Of a stretch of 7,492 bases of DNA, positions 5,638 to 7,492 are shown in pieces. The first letter of the stretch is position 1, and every line of letters starts with the position of its first letter. This stretch comes from Chlamydiales bacterium (GTDB lineage: Bacteria > Chlamydiota > Chlamydiia > Chlamydiales > JAACFD01). Under the pieces are notes generated by a model. That model was not told where the DNA came from, ran no database searches, and saw only the letters and a list, made by a program, of their open reading frames with translations. The position numbers and the translations under genes were made by a program. The DNA is taken from assembly GCA_009937555.1 (NCBI GenBank), contig JAACFD010000095.1, positions 1 through 7,492 of the forward strand, read 5' to 3'.

Positions 5638-6511
5638 TGTGATAAAGAGCATGTTTGATAGCTATAGAGCTACTACTCGTGATGAAGCAGAACAAGCCTT
5701 AAGAGAAATACTACAGGAAGTAGTCTTACTTGGAGTCTGGAGAGCAAAGCTTTTTGAAAAAATGGCTTTTTATGGGGGAACAGCTCTTAGAATACTCCAT
5801 GGACTAAACCGTTTCTCTGAAGATATTGACTTTACTATGCTAAAGGCTGAACCTAATTTTTCATGGGAACCGTTTGCTAAGACAATTGAAACTGAACTCA
5901 AAAATTATGGATTTAATTTTGAACTCAAACAGAAAAGCAAGATGTTTAAAAGTAGTGTAGAGTCTGCATTTTTAAAAACAAACACTCTTAAGGCTATGCT
6001 ACAGGTGGAAATTCCTCAAACTTATCTTGAAGGTTATCACCCAACTGGCTTGCTTAAAATAAAGATAGAGGTAGATAAGAATCCTGTTGAAGGTTTTCGA
6101 ACTTCCACAGAAATGCTGCGTTATCCCTTGCCAGTACCTATACAGTCTGTGGCTCTGCCAGACCTGTTTGCATCAAAACTTCATGCAGCACTTTACCGAG
6201 CATGGAAAGATAGAGTCAAAGGGAGGGACTGGTATGATGTCTTATGGTATATTCGCAATAAGATACCGCTTTCACTAGAGCATTTTAAAGCATGCATGAA
6301 ACATAATCAAACTGATACAGAGTCTATAGAGCTTTCTGATATTGCAAGTCTGCAAGGTCTTATAAATAATAAAGTAGATTCTTTAGATATGGAAAAGGTG
6401 AAAGAAGATGTAAGGTACTTTGTTAGGAGTGATGAAGTTGCTGTAATTGACTTATGGGATCAAGCATACCTTAAAAGTTGGATTGATAAACTTGAATTAG
6501 AGAGAGAGTAA
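5630..6511 (+). CDS. abiEii: AbiEii-family nucleotidyltransferase toxin (type IV toxin-antitoxin system)
   Basis: A 293-aa protein of the AbiEii/AbiGii (DUF1814) nucleotidyltransferase fold with all expected motifs. Motif I is YGGTALRILHG (48-58), followed by RFSEDIDF, where Asp65 and Asp67 would bind metal. KIKIEVD (143-149) supplies the third acidic residue. PDLFASKLHAAL (177-188) carries the conserved Lys183. VKGRDWYDVLW (196-206) is the C-terminal signature with Asp200 and Asp203. Characterised relatives transfer nucleotides, for example the MenT toxins that modify the 3' end of tRNA, and so stop growth. Some AbiE loci abort phage infection. Length is normal and no key residue is missing, so the toxin looks intact. 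It is co-expressed with the antitoxin gene and followed 12 bp later by another forward gene, which may belong to the same transcript. Confidence 0.88.
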   Translation: MSDVIKSMFDSYRATTRDEAEQALREILQEVVLLGVWRAKLFEKMAFYGGTALRILHGLNRFSEDIDFTMLKAEPNFSWEPFAKTIETELKNYGFNFELKQKSKMFKSSVESAFLKTNTLKAMLQVEIPQTYLEGYHPTGLLKIKIEVDKNPVEGFRTSTEMLRYPLPVPIQSVALPDLFASKLHAALYRAWKDRVKGRDWYDVLWYIRNKIPLSLEHFKACMKHNQTDTESIELSDIASLQGLINNKVDSLDMEKVKEDVRYFVRSDEVAVIDLWDQAYLKSWIDKLELERE

Positions 6512-6523
6512 AATCTTTACAAA

Positions 6524-7492
6524 ATGTATCTAAGTAAAAATAGCTTACAAACAATACCTGTTGGGACTAGAGATGCAGATATTTACTATAGAATAAGTGA
6601 TGCCAAGCATGCTCTAGATTTTAAAGAACTCAAAGGATTGCTAATAAGAGGTGATAGGGCATTAAACTTGTTAGAGGAAGAGTCTATAGGAAAAATAGCT
6701 GCGCTTAGACTTGAGAGAGGAACTGTGAAATAGGGCTGAGCCAAAATTCTAATGGCACAAACTCTATTGACACTATTGATGAGATAGAAGTTGTATATAT
6801 ATTACCCGTCAAACTTGCAGGGCCAGAAGAACTTGATTTAAAAATTACCATAGGCCAGTCAGGAATGCTCTTTGAAGACTTTGGGCAATTTAGTGAAGAA
6901 GAGATAGCTACAATAAAAGAAAGAGTGAGGCAAAGCCTAGATAATGAAGATGAGAATTTTGAACACCTATCTACACATAAAGACTGGGAAGAAGCGCTTG
7001 ACCTAAAATTTGACGGTGCAATAAGTAAGCTTAAGCAGTACAAGCAGCTTACTCAGGCCCATAGTGAAAGTTATAGCCGTATTGATGAAATACAAAAAAG
7101 TTATAAAGAGGCTCTTACACTCCTCAGTAAGCTTGCTCTAGAAGAAGGAGACATAGAGGCGCTAGAATCTAAACTGTCAACTGCCACAGCTGTGCTTAAA
7201 GATTATGCCTGGCTTACTAAAGAAGAATTTCAAAACGAACTTTTACAAGACCTTTCAGCTGCTTTTTCAGAGGATAAAAGCACAGGCCTTAAAGATGAAG
7301 ATGAGATAATAGATGTATCAGATATCTCATTTGATCTAGTAGGTGAACTGCCTAAAGTAACTCAAGAGCTAAGTAGCTTCTTAGAAATGATTAATCAGCG
7401 CTTTGACAGTGAAGAGGAGACTGATGATAGGATACTAGAAAATCTAAATGAGATTTTTACATCTCAAAATGGGAGCTATAGATTAAACCATG
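6524..7492 (+). pseudogene. Acidic helical protein of unknown function, frameshifted and cut by the window edge
   Basis: Reading starts at ATG 6524, 12 bp after the toxin stop, and gives 69 aa before TAG at 6731-6733. The -1 frame is open from 6715 to the window end (259 codons) but has no ATG before 6865 and no ribosome binding site there. Codon use and composition continue smoothly, so both parts most likely form one gene of at least about 320 codons. Removing one AG from GAGAGAGG (6713-6720) would join them as LRLER-NCEIGLSQN. The first part contains ADIYYRISDAKHALDFKELK. The second part has a strand-rich patch (EIEVVYILPVKLAG), then long Glu/Asp-rich helices, possibly coiled coil (about 6901-7200), ending in open sequence at the edge. 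I do not recognise the family. It could be a decaying gene, a recoded gene or a sequencing error. No transmembrane segment is evident, suggesting a soluble or secreted protein. Confidence 0.6.

Noticed and set aside
6087..6278. Forward open frame of 63 codons inside the toxin gene
   Set aside because: It is out of frame with the AbiEii motifs and lacks a ribosome binding site.
6722..6733. Programmed -1 ribosomal frameshift site
   Set aside because: The codons before the TAG (ACT GTG AAA) do not form a slippery heptamer and no strong downstream hairpin or pseudoknot was noticed. A two-base repeat change explains the shift more simply.
6705..7043. Reverse-strand open frame of 112 codons
   Set aside because: It lies opposite the acidic helical coding frame that runs on to the window edge, and its Ser/Leu-rich composition is what the complement of Glu/Asp/Lys-rich codons gives.

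Overview
The window is AT-rich bacterial DNA, most likely from an amoeba- or arthropod-associated chlamydia-like organism (Chlamydiota, Parachlamydiales/Simkaniales type). The lineage call is an inference. It rests mainly on an alpha/beta hydrolase that resembles the chlamydial CHLPS/DUF818 family, which sits in an operon with a predicted ubiquitin ligase of the type delivered into eukaryotic cells. No rRNA, tRNA, insertion sequence, CRISPR array or replication origin was seen.

Layout. At the left edge is a forward gene for a small M50-like membrane zinc metalloprotease with a HELGH motif. It converges on a reverse-strand SnoaL/NTF2-like protein that has a well-formed promoter. A short forward gene of unknown function follows (GTG start, good ribosome binding site) and ends in a hairpin terminator. 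The terminator separates it from a two-gene reverse-strand operon. The first gene of that operon encodes a 691-residue protein with an N-terminal half rich in membrane segments, a short leucine-rich-repeat block and a C-terminal NEL-type E3 ubiquitin ligase domain with the Cys-Glu-Asp-Arg catalytic signature. The second encodes the DUF818-type hydrolase, and its ATG overlaps the stop of the first gene.

After a divergent intergenic region of about 330 bp with several dyad symmetries, a forward operon begins. It holds an AbiEi-like antitoxin and an AbiEii nucleotidyltransferase toxin, overlapping by 8 bp (a type IV toxin-antitoxin system). Twelve bases later comes an acidic, helical protein of unknown function. 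Its frame is broken after about 69 codons, but coding continues in the -1 frame to the window edge. It is therefore a frameshifted gene, or a gene read by recoding.

How the genes may work together. The ligase and hydrolase are probably made together and may form a host-directed effector pair, with the ligase possibly anchored in a vacuole or host membrane. The AbiE pair is an independent stabilisation or defence module, typical of accessory DNA. The broken downstream gene suggests a region under relaxed selection. The most unusual item is the polytopic-membrane/LRR/NEL protein coupled to a chlamydial hydrolase.
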